A stretch of DNA of 27,019 nucleotides. Source: a virus. The stretch is from positions 1 to 27,019 of the IMG/VR virus record IMGVR_UViG_3300032069_000855. One strand, given 5' to 3'. The notes beneath the pieces were generated by a model that was not told the DNA's origin, did no database searches, and saw only the letters and a program-made list of their open reading frames with translations. Below, in pieces: positions 15,954 to 22,356 of the stretch. The first letter of the stretch is position 1, and every line of letters starts with the position of its first letter. The translations under genes and the position numbers were made by a program.

Positions 15954-16454
15954 CTAAGAAGCATCTCCGGCATCTACAGTATATGATATCCTCGTCGAGC
16001 TGTTCAGTCTGAAAGGTCCCCGATGGAATATTGATGAGAGCTCCACCATCCGGCCCTTGTCGCCTCCGGTCCTGGCCGCTTCTCTGACCGTGCCGTTTCC
16101 CGAGGCTGTAAAGAGCGAGAACCGCTCCTCTCCCAGTTCCGAGAGCGTCCTTGACATCCTGGCCGTGGCATTGATCCTGCAGGCTTCCCTGATGCTGAGG
16201 TAATGATCTTGAGAAGATACAATGTAGCTGCTGTCTCCCAGGGCCTCGAACCCTGAGAAGCTGTCATTCTGGGCAAGGATGTGGCCATAAACGAGGGATC
16301 CTCCTCGGGTAGATGCTCGATCCTGGACGCCGTAGAGATCGGAGCGGGCCTGGAACTCGCCCTCTCCAGAGAAGTCTTCTCTTAACTCCATCTCGGCGCT
16401 GACGATCATGATGAGCGCAAGAGCAGCCAGAGCGGCGAAATGTGCATGTCTCAC
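15954..16454 (-). CDS. Exported protein with signal peptide, unknown function
   Basis: A 166-residue protein starting at GTG 16454, chosen because GGGAGG lies 5 bases upstream and because this start places a clean signal peptide (RHAHFAALAALALIMIVSA) at the very N-terminus. An upstream in-frame extension would run through the GC-rich hairpin spacer. The mature part is polar and beta-rich with several Ser/Thr (SSYIVSSQDHYLSIREACR), has potential N-glycosylation sites (NAT, NDS, NGT, NSS) and resembles secreted methanogen proteins of unknown role. It may change the cell surface of infected cells; this is inference. Confidence 0.62.
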   Translation of the reverse strand: MRHAHFAALAALALIMIVSAEMELREDFSGEGEFQARSDLYGVQDRASTRGGSLVYGHILAQNDSFSGFEALGDSSYIVSSQDHYLSIREACRINATARMSRTLSELGEERFSLFTASGNGTVREAARTGGDKGRMVELSSIFHRGPFRLNSSTRISYTVDAGDAS

Positions 16455-16479
16455 TTTTTCCTCCCAAAATTCCGGGGTG

Positions 16480-16561
16480 CCGCGCGCGGTGTTACGCGCG
16501 GAGGGGCGACGGGGGCGCACTCAAGCGCCGTGCAGGCTGCCCCTAACCCCGCGCTGCGGGG
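16480..16561 (-). other. GC-rich spacer with three hairpins
   Basis: The 128-base gap between two late genes holds three perfect stems: CCGCGCG/CGCGCGG (16480-16501), GGCGC/GCGCC (16514-16529) and CCCCGC/GCGGGG with a 3-base loop (16547-16561). Base composition is much richer in GC than in its neighbours. It may be a processing or transcript-attenuation site between the first gene and the rest of the late operon. No T-run follows, so a simple terminator is not supported. Confidence 0.5.
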
Positions 16562-16582
16562 AACAATCCCCGAAAATCTCCC

Positions 16583-16873
16583 CTACCCTCGAATGTGCTT
16601 CAGCAGCCCAAAGAGCATGTCTTCCAGAGTCCTGATGGCTCCATAGTCCTTGGCCATCTGGAGAACCTTCTGGATCTCCTGCGGGCTTACCTGATCGTCG
16701 TCGGTGACCTCATCCAGGGCGGCAGCCCCCACTGCAGCGCACTTCAGGCCGACCTTGAACCTCTTCCAGCCTTCAGGGCTCGTATTCTTCAGTGCGACAA
16801 TTCCGCTGGTGAGTAGCCTTGCACCGGCATTTTCCATGAAGCCAGTGCTGATGTTTTCGATATCTTCTACCAT
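16583..16873 (-). CDS. Small protein, first gene of the late operon, unknown function
   Basis: A 96-residue, mostly helical protein with a central EGWKRFKVGLKCAAVGAAAL segment and an acidic DEVTDDDQVSPQEIQKVL stretch. There is no membrane helix of full length and no known motif that I can name. The ATG has a strong GGAGGAGGG ribosome site. It lies immediately downstream of a promoter region covered by a 44-bp inverted repeat, so it is probably the regulated first gene of the leftward structural transcript. Confidence 0.6.
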   Translation of the reverse strand: MVEDIENISTGFMENAGARLLTSGIVALKNTSPEGWKRFKVGLKCAAVGAAALDEVTDDDQVSPQEIQKVLQMAKDYGAIRTLEDMLFGLLKHIRG

Positions 16874-16898
16874 GGTTGCTCTCCCTCCTCCGAAAATA

Positions 16899-16942
16899 GT
16901 TCTATGACATTTTTAGATGACTTCCACTAGATGTCATAGAAC
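16899..16942. promoter_or_regulatory. Operator-like inverted repeat, copy 1
   Basis: Perfect 12-base arms GTTCTATGACAT (16899-16910) and ATGTCATAGAAC (16931-16942) with a 20-base spacer, total span 44 bases. On the minus strand the spacer carries an A/T-rich TCTAAAAAT that could be the TATA box for the gene starting at 16873. The same arms with the same 44-base span recur at 21447-21490. This is best explained as a binding site of a dimeric or tetrameric regulator. Confidence 0.75.
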
Positions 16943-17309
16943 GCCTTCAGAGGAGCATCTCCGGGCCGAGGTCCTGGAGAAAAGGAAGACGAGGTGTAGA
17001 GGGGAGACCAAGAAGGGATTCCAAGGCCCCGGCTGTCCGGTGTCTCGCTGCGATCCCGCAGGATCGCATACGTCAAGTTTTTGCGGCGCTTTTTACTAAA
17101 AAGCGCCCGTGAAGTAAAGGAGGCCCCAGCCGGAGAAATGCTAGAAACTCCTACTGGGGTTTGAAGCTGAGTTTAAATAGCGAACCTATCCTGAAAAATC
17201 GCCTCTTGTTAACTCGATTATTCCATTGACTATAAGAATAGACTAATCTTCTACCACAACCCCATGCTTTACGGGTGGGAAAAGGTTTTGATAATAATGT
17301 GAGAATGAA
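16943..17309. other. Gene-free region with three strong hairpins
   Basis: No credible gene is present. Three stems stand out: TGCGATCC/GGATCGCA with a 4-base loop (17049-17068); a 10-bp perfect stem GGCGCTTTTT/AAAAAGCGCC with a 3-base loop (17085-17107); and a composite stem CCCCAG..GGAG/CTCC..CTGGGG with a symmetric 2x2 internal loop (17124-17159). The 17085 stem carries an internal T-run or A-run on either strand and could act as a terminator for the leftward genes ending at 17310. The remaining 17160-17309 is AT-rich with nothing recognisable. Confidence 0.5.
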
Positions 17310-17636
17310 TTAAACCGCTATCTTCTGCTTGAATTCTGAAAAGGAGATGAGGCGGTTGTAATACTGTTGCTTATTCTGGAGCCAGTAATCAAGGAAAACT
17401 TCGAAATGTACTCCTCTCCCCCAGATGGTCCTGAGAACCTTTTTGCCAGCAGAATTTGACATCATGCTTTTTCCTCTGGGCCGAAGGAGACCCTCCCGAA
17501 AGAGCCTGGTGGCCACTCCCTGAGATGGAAAGCCCAGGGCTTCATAGTCCAGGCCGCCGTTCTCGGGCAACCCGGCCAGGGCGCCGGGATTGATTCCAGC
17601 TCCGAGGAGATCCTCGATGATATATTTGGGCCTCAT
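17310..17636 (-). CDS. Hypothetical protein, 108 residues
   Basis: A basic protein (MRPKYIIEDLLGAGI, then LLRPRGKSMMSNSAGKKVLR and HFEVFLDYWLQNKQQYYNRL). A helical N-terminus and a positively charged middle would suit nucleic-acid contact, but no domain is recognised. The ATG overlaps the stop of the preceding small gene by 4 bases (ATGA) and has GAGGT just upstream. It is the last gene of the leftward 18960-17310 cluster and is followed by the hairpin region. Confidence 0.6.
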   Translation of the reverse strand: MRPKYIIEDLLGAGINPGALAGLPENGGLDYEALGFPSQGVATRLFREGLLRPRGKSMMSNSAGKKVLRTIWGRGVHFEVFLDYWLQNKQQYYNRLISFSEFKQKIAV

Positions 17637-17818
17637 CTTGACCTCGCCAGGCGCTCTGCGGCCGCCCAGTCCTCAGATGTCGGCATCCTGGGGAGAATGA
17701 CCGCCGCCCCCAGCTCCTCGCCCATAAGATGCCGGTAGGCTTCGGCCAGCTCCGGGTTCTTATCCACCATGGCGTAAATCTCAGTATCCAGCTCCATCAT
17801 CTCTTTTCTGGTGTCCAT
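17633..17818 (-). CDS. Hypothetical small acidic protein, 61 residues
   Basis: A short helical, acidic protein (MDTRKEMMELDTEIYAMVDK, then PELAEAYRHLMGEEL). It has a very strong ribosome site, AAGGAGGG, starting 6 bases before the ATG, and is coupled to the next gene by a 4-base overlap. Acidic and basic partners encoded back to back can be a two-protein complex; this is speculative. Confidence 0.62.
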   Translation of the reverse strand: MDTRKEMMELDTEIYAMVDKNPELAEAYRHLMGEELGAAVILPRMPTSEDWAAAERLARSR

Positions 17819-17842
17819 TCAGCCCTCCTTACAAGGGTGGTT

Positions 17843-17860
17843 TCCGGCCCGAAGGCCGGA
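17843..17860 (-). other. UUCG-type hairpin in the leader of the 61-residue gene
   Basis: On the coding (minus) strand the sequence TCCGGCC-TTCG-GGCCGGA forms a 7-bp stem closed by C-UUCG-G, an unusually stable tetraloop. It lies 13 bases before the ribosome site of the gene starting at 17818 and 100 bases after the preceding gene. It may be a transcript-processing or stabilising hairpin. An 8-G run lies nearby at 17877-17884. Confidence 0.6.
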
Positions 17861-17960
17861 CCCTTATTATCTTGATGGGGGGGGTCCTGTGAGTCCAGAT
17901 TGGACCCCTGGGGATATGGTCGGCTCAGCCCCTCGCTTCAGATGCTCGGCATCCCAGGAC

Positions 17961-18677
17961 TCAGGCGTCATAGCTGGCATACATCCGGAAGCTCTTGTAT
18001 TTTCTCATCCTCTCATGTGGAGAACGCGATTGCATGCGCGATGCGTTCTTGAGCCCTTTGCCGCAGGCGGTGCAAAAGGGCTCCTCCCTTGCGTCGTACT
18101 GCATCTGCCCGCTGCACTTGCATCTGGAATGTAGCAACCGGCCAGCCTTCCCGCCGTGATGCTCCGAGGCTAACTTGGTGCCGGGCTCCTTGAAGGCTGC
18201 GCCTAGCGGTCGTCGATAATCTCCAGAAGAGGAATCCCTCGGGGAGGGGCTGCCCACTGGGCTTTCGCCCTGAACATTGGTACTTACTTGAGGTCCCTCG
18301 CTATAAAAAGTTTTGGATCTCATAGCTCCCCGGCCTATGCTGCGGGCTTTTCGGCCCAGATCCTCGGCCAGCGCAGGGATTCCCTTTCGAATACTGCTGC
18401 TATCTTCGATGCAGGCATTTTTTTGCGGCCGTCCCGGCCGTCTCTTGGGCGGCGCCGCAGCGCCGACCGTTGAGGGAGAGGAAGAGATGGGGTCCGGGGA
18501 AGGGTGGGGGAGGGGCCGGTCTGTCATGATCTTAGCCGGGCCGAATACCTCGATCCTGAAGCCATCAGGATGCTCCTCTGGCCGTTCAGCGCCGCAGCTT
18601 CTTAGATGCTCTATCTCATCCGAAGTTCTCAGTGCTCGGAATCCCGCTATTAATGGCAATTTTATCCACCTCACCAA
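17961..18677 (-). CDS. AT-hook and zinc-ribbon protein, unknown function
   Basis: Up to 238 residues. Residues 78-86 contain the AT-hook-like core KRRPGRPQK, which binds the minor groove of A/T-rich DNA. Residues 184-208 hold a zinc-binding pattern (CKCSGQ, then FCTACGKG). Between them is a Ser/Pro/Gly-rich, probably disordered region. The start is uncertain: TTG 18677 has AAGGAG 8 bases upstream; TTG 18659 follows GGTGAGGTGG in a context identical over 18 bases to the start region at 22332-22349. The frame overlaps the preceding zinc-ribbon gene by up to 62 bases. A viral DNA-binding regulator is likely. Confidence 0.55.
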   Translation of the reverse strand: MVRWIKLPLIAGFRALRTSDEIEHLRSCGAERPEEHPDGFRIEVFGPAKIMTDRPLPHPSPDPISSSPSTVGAAAPPKRRPGRPQKNACIEDSSSIRKGIPALAEDLGRKARSIGRGAMRSKTFYSEGPQVSTNVQGESPVGSPSPRDSSSGDYRRPLGAAFKEPGTKLASEHHGGKAGRLLHSRCKCSGQMQYDAREEPFCTACGKGLKNASRMQSRSPHERMRKYKSFRMYASYDA

Positions 18678-18960
18678 TCACGTACTCCTTGGTGAAGCGG
18701 AAGCCGCATTTACAGCAGCGATAAGACTCCTGCCGCATTCCTGCCTGCCGCCGTGTCACTCGCCCGACGGCTTGCAGCCGTGTACACTGCGGGCAAAAAT
18801 CCAGGAGATCTTCAGGCCCCAACATTGGTTTTTCCGCCACTTGCCAGTCGGAAAGCAGGCTCAAGCTCAACGCAACGGCTTCCAATCCGTTGCTTTCCAC
18901 CTCACCATTTAGAAGAAGTTGGTTACCGGCATAAATATTCTTTGCAGAATCCGCGCACAT
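18616..18960 (-). CDS. Zinc-ribbon protein
   Basis: A 114-residue protein with a four-cysteine zinc ribbon in its C-terminal half (FCPQCTR at about 55-61 and YRCCKCGFRF at about 80-89), a fold used in many archaeal transcription-associated proteins. The N-terminal half has no recognised motif. It is the first gene of a leftward cluster, and an A/T-rich stretch suited to a promoter lies just upstream (18962-19005). The next gene starts inside its 3' end, so the two are co-expressed. Confidence 0.65.
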   Translation of the reverse strand: MCADSAKNIYAGNQLLLNGEVESNGLEAVALSLSLLSDWQVAEKPMLGPEDLLDFCPQCTRLQAVGRVTRRQAGMRQESYRCCKCGFRFTKEYVIGEVDKIAINSGIPSTENFG

Positions 18961-19062
18961 ACCTAAAATATAATATTCTCTGTTAATTTTTTCCAGTCAA
19001 AAATCTGATCACAAGTACTGAATCAAGGTACGCTACAAAGAGAGATGCGCGACGAAAAATCC

Positions 19063-19078
19063 AAAAGAGATATATATC
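19063..19078 (+). promoter_or_regulatory. BRE/TATA promoter element in the divergent region
   Basis: AAAAGA followed by the palindromic TATA box GATATATATC. On the plus strand transcription would begin near 19098-19100, just ahead of two stem-loops. Because the TATA is palindromic, it might also serve the leftward zinc-ribbon gene about 110 bases away. Confidence 0.55.
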
Positions 19079-19099
19079 ACCGGCATGGTTCAAAGAAAG

Positions 19100-19185
19100 G
19101 CAGGAACTGGAAGGCCACGACAGGGCCTTGGAAGCAGCTTTCTGTCGTGGCAGGTTTGCCTACTGGTGAGGTAGCAAAACCCGAG
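19100..19185 (+). ncRNA. Candidate structured RNA with two stem-loops
   Basis: Right after the predicted transcription start are a perfect 10-bp stem GCCACGACAG/CTGTCGTGGC (19114-19151) and a second stem GGTTTGCCTAC/GTAGCAAAACC (19153-19181) with a small bulge. A competing stem AAGGCC/GGCCTT (19111-19129) uses part of the first arm, so two exclusive folds are possible, as in attenuators. No good reading frame covers it. It may be a free small RNA or the 5' part of a long leader for the gene at 19460. Confidence 0.35.
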
Positions 19186-19345
19186 TTCCTCAAAGGAAGA
19201 TCCTGAATGAAGAACTCAAATAAGAATATGGGCGATCAACGTTATTTAAGGTTTTTCATAACATTCGTAACGCGAGTCGATTGTGCTATATCAACGAATA
19301 TAAACTCTATTGTGAAATTTGGATCTCCCACGAGAAATGTCAAGA

Positions 19346-19457
19346 GGGCCTGGGAAGGCCCCCCGCCTTGCGGAAACTTGGGAGGTTTTCGCAAGATACT
19401 AACCCAACGAGCCCCGAACCACCAAGGCACGCTAGGATACACCACCGCAGGATGCGG
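19346..19457 (+). promoter_or_regulatory. Structured leader before the rightward gene
   Basis: Three stems precede the ATG at 19460: GGGCCT-GGGA-AGGCCC with a GNRA-type loop (19346-19361); an 11-bp stem CTTGCGGAAAC/GTTTTCGCAAG with one G-T pair and a 7-base loop (19367-19395); and CCGCA-gga-TGCGG (19445-19457), whose loop holds the only ribosome-site-like bases. ATATAAA near 19298 could be the promoter. The layout suggests translation control. Confidence 0.45.
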
Positions 19458-19459
19458 CA

Positions 19460-20314
19460 ATGTCTAACCGAAAATTAGCCGCCGATAGTATAAACGTGTT
19501 TCGGAGCAGCCAGGAGCTTGCTTCTTCAAATACTGCGCAGCTGCGTAAGACCATTGCGGAGCTGGAAGAACGTATCCACGCCCAGGACCTCCTTATTGAG
19601 GAGCAAAAGCAAGCACTCGTCGAAAAGGAGGCCCAAATCGATGACCTTGCCTACGAGCTGGACATTCTTTGCGGAGCAATTCACGACCCGCGGCATAAAG
19701 GCAAAGTGCTGGCCAAGGAACTGCAAGAGGGTTATAAACAGTATGCAAAAATCCAGCAGCTGGCGAAGGCTAATGAGAGCTTTACCAGATCTTTGGAAGA
19801 GCTGCAGGACGCCTTCCAGCACATCATAGATGCGGTAATTGCGAACGTAGAGGCTGCTCTGGCTGCCTTGGCTGAGATGCCAGCCACAGAGGAGACCGCC
19901 AACATGCATGCCAGGGCTGAAAAGGAGATCAAGGGTATAATGCGGGCCAAGAAGGCCAATCAGATCTCACCCGCCAACTGCCTGCGCCAGCTTGCGGACG
20001 TGGAATACGGCATAATCTCTTTTATTACCGCCCGGCCGGCGTTGACCTTCAAAAAGGCAGAACACTACCGTGCGGCGCTCCTGGTAGAGACGCTCTATCG
20101 AGATCCAAAGGCCAAGAGCCTCAACAGCGCCAATGCCATTCAGATCATCAGCACTGCCGAGGAGAAGCCCATTGCTCGGATGCAAGCCAGGAGGGCCATG
20201 GAATGGGCGGCGAAGCTGCAGCCAGATAAAGTCATGCTCCGCAAGCGTGGCCAGGGCAAAGGCAGGACATGGCTATTATGTAAAATCGGTGGCGAGGAGG
20301 GCAATAAACTATGA
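19460..20314 (+). CDS. Coiled-coil protein with C-terminal winged-helix-like domain
   Basis: A 284-residue protein and the only credible rightward virus gene before the IS element. Residues 20-135 are a long heptad-rich coiled coil (LRKTIAELEERIHAQDLLIE and on). Residues 195-276 look like a small winged helix ending in basic strands (VMLRKRGQGKGRTWLLCKI), a plausible DNA-binding end. It could be a regulator, or an initiator or partition protein for replication. Four palindromes lie immediately downstream of its stop and may be its targets (inference). No exact family is recognised. Confidence 0.62.
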   Translation: MSNRKLAADSINVFRSSQELASSNTAQLRKTIAELEERIHAQDLLIEEQKQALVEKEAQIDDLAYELDILCGAIHDPRHKGKVLAKELQEGYKQYAKIQQLAKANESFTRSLEELQDAFQHIIDAVIANVEAALAALAEMPATEETANMHARAEKEIKGIMRAKKANQISPANCLRQLADVEYGIISFITARPALTFKKAEHYRAALLVETLYRDPKAKSLNSANAIQIISTAEEKPIARMQARRAMEWAAKLQPDKVMLRKRGQGKGRTWLLCKIGGEEGNKL

Positions 20315-20333
20315 ATTATGCCGCCTGCTCTTT

Positions 20334-20589
20334 AGGAACATCGTGTTCCTTTTACGACGAAAGGAACATTTTGTTCCTTTACCTCCATGAAGCTCTAGCT
20401 AGGGCCGAGAGAGGACCGTTTTCCCAAGGAGGAATTTTCAGGATAGAGCTTTCCTAGAAAGATAAATCAAGGCTACTGTATCTAAGGAACAGGTTGTTCC
20501 TTTTAGCTTAGGCTGTATTTGTCTCGGGAACCAAGGTCGGGGGGTCCGGGGGGGCTGGAGAGAAAATCTTAAGGAACACGATGTTTCTT
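20334..20589. repeat. Cluster of four palindromes AAGGAACA-N3-TGTTCCTT
   Basis: Copies: 20334-20350 (7-base arms), 20360-20380 (9-base arms), 20484-20502 (8-base arms) and 20571-20589 (one mismatch). All have a 3-base spacer. They fill the gap between the rightward gene ending at 20314 and the convergent leftward gene ending at 20589. The gap also carries a G6-TCC-G7 tract (20539-20554). Candidates are iterons of a replication origin or operators; no other copies were noticed in the window. Confidence 0.85.
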
Positions 20590-20837
20590 TAGGGGCTCCA
20601 GCCCAAAAGCTTATACAGTTCTGTGATTTTCATGTAGGTTTTCAGGCCTGCATTTGTCGTTTCAAATTGCCCATTTTTCACTGCAAGCAATTTTTCTCTC
20701 TGCAATAAGTCTAAAAAAAGGTCCGCTGTATGAAAATTTAGATTGCATGCGTATACTATCTTTGTCTTACGTTGAGGCGTCCGGCAGATTTCTAATATCG
20801 CCGCTGCAATCTCAATTTTATCTCTCTTTTTTGTCAT
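20589..20837 (-). CDS. Small winged-helix DNA-binding protein (HTH_45-like)
   Basis: An 82-residue protein of the common archaeal winged-helix type: KKRDKIEIAAAILEICRTP, then RKTKIVYACNLNFHTADLFL, a recognition-helix region, and LLAVKNGQFETTNAGLKTYM as the wing. Such proteins are usually transcription regulators. I chose the ATG at 20837, since the longer open frame upstream has no family similarity; a TATA-like CATTTATC about 30 bases before suggests a nearly leaderless transcript. The ATG at 20846 is an alternative. One of the four palindromes overlaps its stop codon region. Confidence 0.72.
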   Translation of the reverse strand: MTKKRDKIEIAAAILEICRTPQRKTKIVYACNLNFHTADLFLDLLQREKLLAVKNGQFETTNAGLKTYMKITELYKLLGWSP

Positions 20838-21011
20838 GCCGATCATAATTATACTTGTGGTACTGATAAATGATCCGGATATCTGTTCACCTCCTGCCGA
20901 AGTGCCAGCAGGGGGCTGGGGAAAACGCCGGATCCCGAGGAGAAAAATCCTGGAAACTTTACATGCCCAAAGCAGCGGGGTGGCCACACCCCTGCCTCCA
21001 ACTCGCCGTGT

Positions 21012-21437
21012 TTACGGCGCGGGATTGGGTGTATCCTCTCCTCCGGCCTGGTCGATCCCCAGGGCCTCTGCCTTGGCCTTCCTGGCCTTCTGCAGGGCAG
21101 CCTGATGGTCCAGCTTCTTGCAGGAGCCGAGATGGACGTTCCGGACCTTGGAGCCCTCTCTCCAGGAGGCCATCCAGTATTCGTACTTCTTGGTGCCCTT
21201 TCGGGAGTCCCTGGTCTTCTCCATCCTCCAGAGGTGCAGGTCTTCCAGGCGGGCGGCGTCCTTCAGGCTCAGGGCCTCGGCCAGGGCCGAATCTGCCTCT
21301 CCCTGCAGCCTGCGGGCCTCGGAGCGGGCCTCGGGGACTACAAGGGCGGCCTTGCTTGCGATCTTTGCGCTCCTAGAGAGCTCCAGGGCCTCTCTCCGCA
21401 GAGCCTTCATTCGGTTGCCTGCGTCCGTGGTATGCAT
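21012..21437 (-). CDS. Protein with archaeal DUF6788-like C-terminal motif
   Basis: A 141-residue protein. The N-terminal 70 residues are a charged Ala-rich helix (possibly a coiled coil). The C-terminal part KYEYWMASWREGSKVRNVHL followed by GSCKKLDHQAALQKARKAK is a motif found in many small methanogen and archaeal-virus proteins, often near mobile elements; the function is unknown and nucleic-acid binding is likely. The ATG at 21437 lies about 28 bases after the TATA-like ATTTATGTA, fitting a leaderless transcript. Its promoter is covered by inverted-repeat copy 2. Confidence 0.6.
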   Translation of the reverse strand: MHTTDAGNRMKALRREALELSRSAKIASKAALVVPEARSEARRLQGEADSALAEALSLKDAARLEDLHLWRMEKTRDSRKGTKKYEYWMASWREGSKVRNVHLGSCKKLDHQAALQKARKAKAEALGIDQAGGEDTPNPAP

Positions 21438-21446
21438 CAAAGAATA

Positions 21447-21490
21447 GTTCTATGACATTCTACATAAATCTTTCTAAAATGTCATAGAAC
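21447..21490. promoter_or_regulatory. Operator-like inverted repeat, copy 2
   Basis: Perfect 13-base arms GTTCTATGACATT (21447-21459) and AATGTCATAGAAC (21478-21490) with an 18-base spacer, span 44 bases as in copy 1. The spacer, read on the minus strand, contains the TATA-like ATTTATGTA of the gene starting at 21437. A protein bound to both arms would straddle the TATA box. Confidence 0.78.
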
Positions 21491-21531
21491 AAAAGAGAAA
21501 GCATGGCTGGCACCTGGCAAAAAGTGTTATC

Positions 21532-21620
21532 GGGAGGTCGAAGTATGCGGAGACCTCCCACGCACACCGCGAAGCGGGAATAGGGATTATGGGAGGCCAG
21601 AGCCGTAGCGGAGGCCTCCC
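21532..21620. repeat. Two sister hairpins with matching stem changes
   Basis: GGGAGGTC/GACCTCCC (21532-21559, 12-base loop) and GGGAGGCC/GGCCTCCC (21591-21620, 14-base loop) differ by a T-A to C-G pair exchange that keeps the stem. A small CCGC/GCGG stem lies between them. The surrounding gap 21491-21809 has no credible gene. Confidence 0.65.
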
Positions 21621-21809
21621 GTAGTGAGCGAGCAAAGCGAGCCGGGCGAAATCGATAGCATGCGCGGCCTCATCAGAAGCCCAAGGCGGCAGAAAAAGGA
21701 GGTATCCAGGGCCAGGGCACGAAAAAAGGCAAATCATCGATCCCTGGGCATCCTGGCGCGCCGATTTCCTATGGAAATAGAATAACGGAGGGGTGAGTAA
21801 AAAGAGAGA

Positions 21810-21974
21810 TCAAAGCTCGCCCTTGCAAGCTAGACAGGAGCCGATGATCTCCAGAAGCTCGCCGCCTTCGTCATACTTGGCCAACAAGGGATAGCCGCAG
21901 ACGAGGCACTGAGCTTCCCCTATCCGGCCCTCGGTAATGTGGCCTTCAGCGTCGGTCTCTGAGAACCAGGCCAT
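21810..21974 (-). CDS. 54-residue zinc-ribbon protein
   Basis: A short gene with two CxxC knuckles 23 residues apart (CLVCGYP at about 23-29 and GSCLACKGEL at the end), a minimal zinc ribbon. The ATG follows the stop of the previous gene by 2 bases and is preceded by a GGCGGGG stretch, so translation is coupled. It is the last gene of the leftward early operon. It likely contacts nucleic acid or protein; no family name is possible at this length. Confidence 0.68.
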   Translation of the reverse strand: MAWFSETDAEGHITEGRIGEAQCLVCGYPLLAKYDEGGELLEIIGSCLACKGEL

Positions 21975-21976
21975 GC

Positions 21977-22333
21977 TTAATCCCCGCCCAGAAGCTTATG
22001 GCTGATGATCTCCCAAATTATCTGCTCCTCGACTTGGCAGCATTCCTCAATCTCAGCCTCCGGCAGCTCTCGCAGGGCGTCCTTCAGCGTCACCCTGGCC
22101 AGCCGATTGAAGTGCTCCGGCCACCTGGCCCGGAAGGATTCGGAGATTATGGAGCGGCGGCAGCTGATTTTCTGCCTGCGCTCAAATGGCCCGGCATTTG
22201 TTACCTTTTCCAGCTCCAACACATCCAGGAGCGTCCTAAGAAGACTCTCGTTTGCTTTCAATTCCTTTCTCTGCTTCCTGATTATTTCCTGTAGCTCATA
22301 AGCTTCCTCAATCGTCTCTTCAGCGTTGAACAT
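21977..22333 (-). CDS. Hypothetical helical protein, 118 residues
   Basis: The N-terminal half is a charged coiled-coil-like helix (EEAYELQEIIRKQRKELKAN). The second half includes basic FERRQKISCRRSIISESFR and an acidic C-terminal ELPEAEIEECCQVEEQIIWE. Start chosen at ATG 22333 with GAGGTGG just upstream, rather than the in-frame GTG at 22342, which lies within that ribosome site. It lies in the same leftward operon as the ArdC-like gene. No family recognised. Confidence 0.6.
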   Translation of the reverse strand: MFNAEETIEEAYELQEIIRKQRKELKANESLLRTLLDVLELEKVTNAGPFERRQKISCRRSIISESFRARWPEHFNRLARVTLKDALRELPEAEIEECCQVEEQIIWEIISHKLLGGD

Positions 22334-22356
22334 TTTATCCACCTCACCAGATTTCT

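Noticed and set aside
19207-19467. An 86-codon rightward open frame just before the coiled-coil gene
   Set aside because: Low-complexity, unprotein-like sequence that covers the leader hairpins; weak ribosome site. Better read as non-coding leader.
21474-21737. An 87-codon leftward frame in the gap with the sister hairpins
   Set aside because: Pro-rich and unlike real proteins, overlaps the operator repeat and both hairpins.
21660-21785. A 41-codon rightward frame encoding a very basic peptide
   Set aside because: No ribosome site or promoter, and it opposes the direction of flanking genes.
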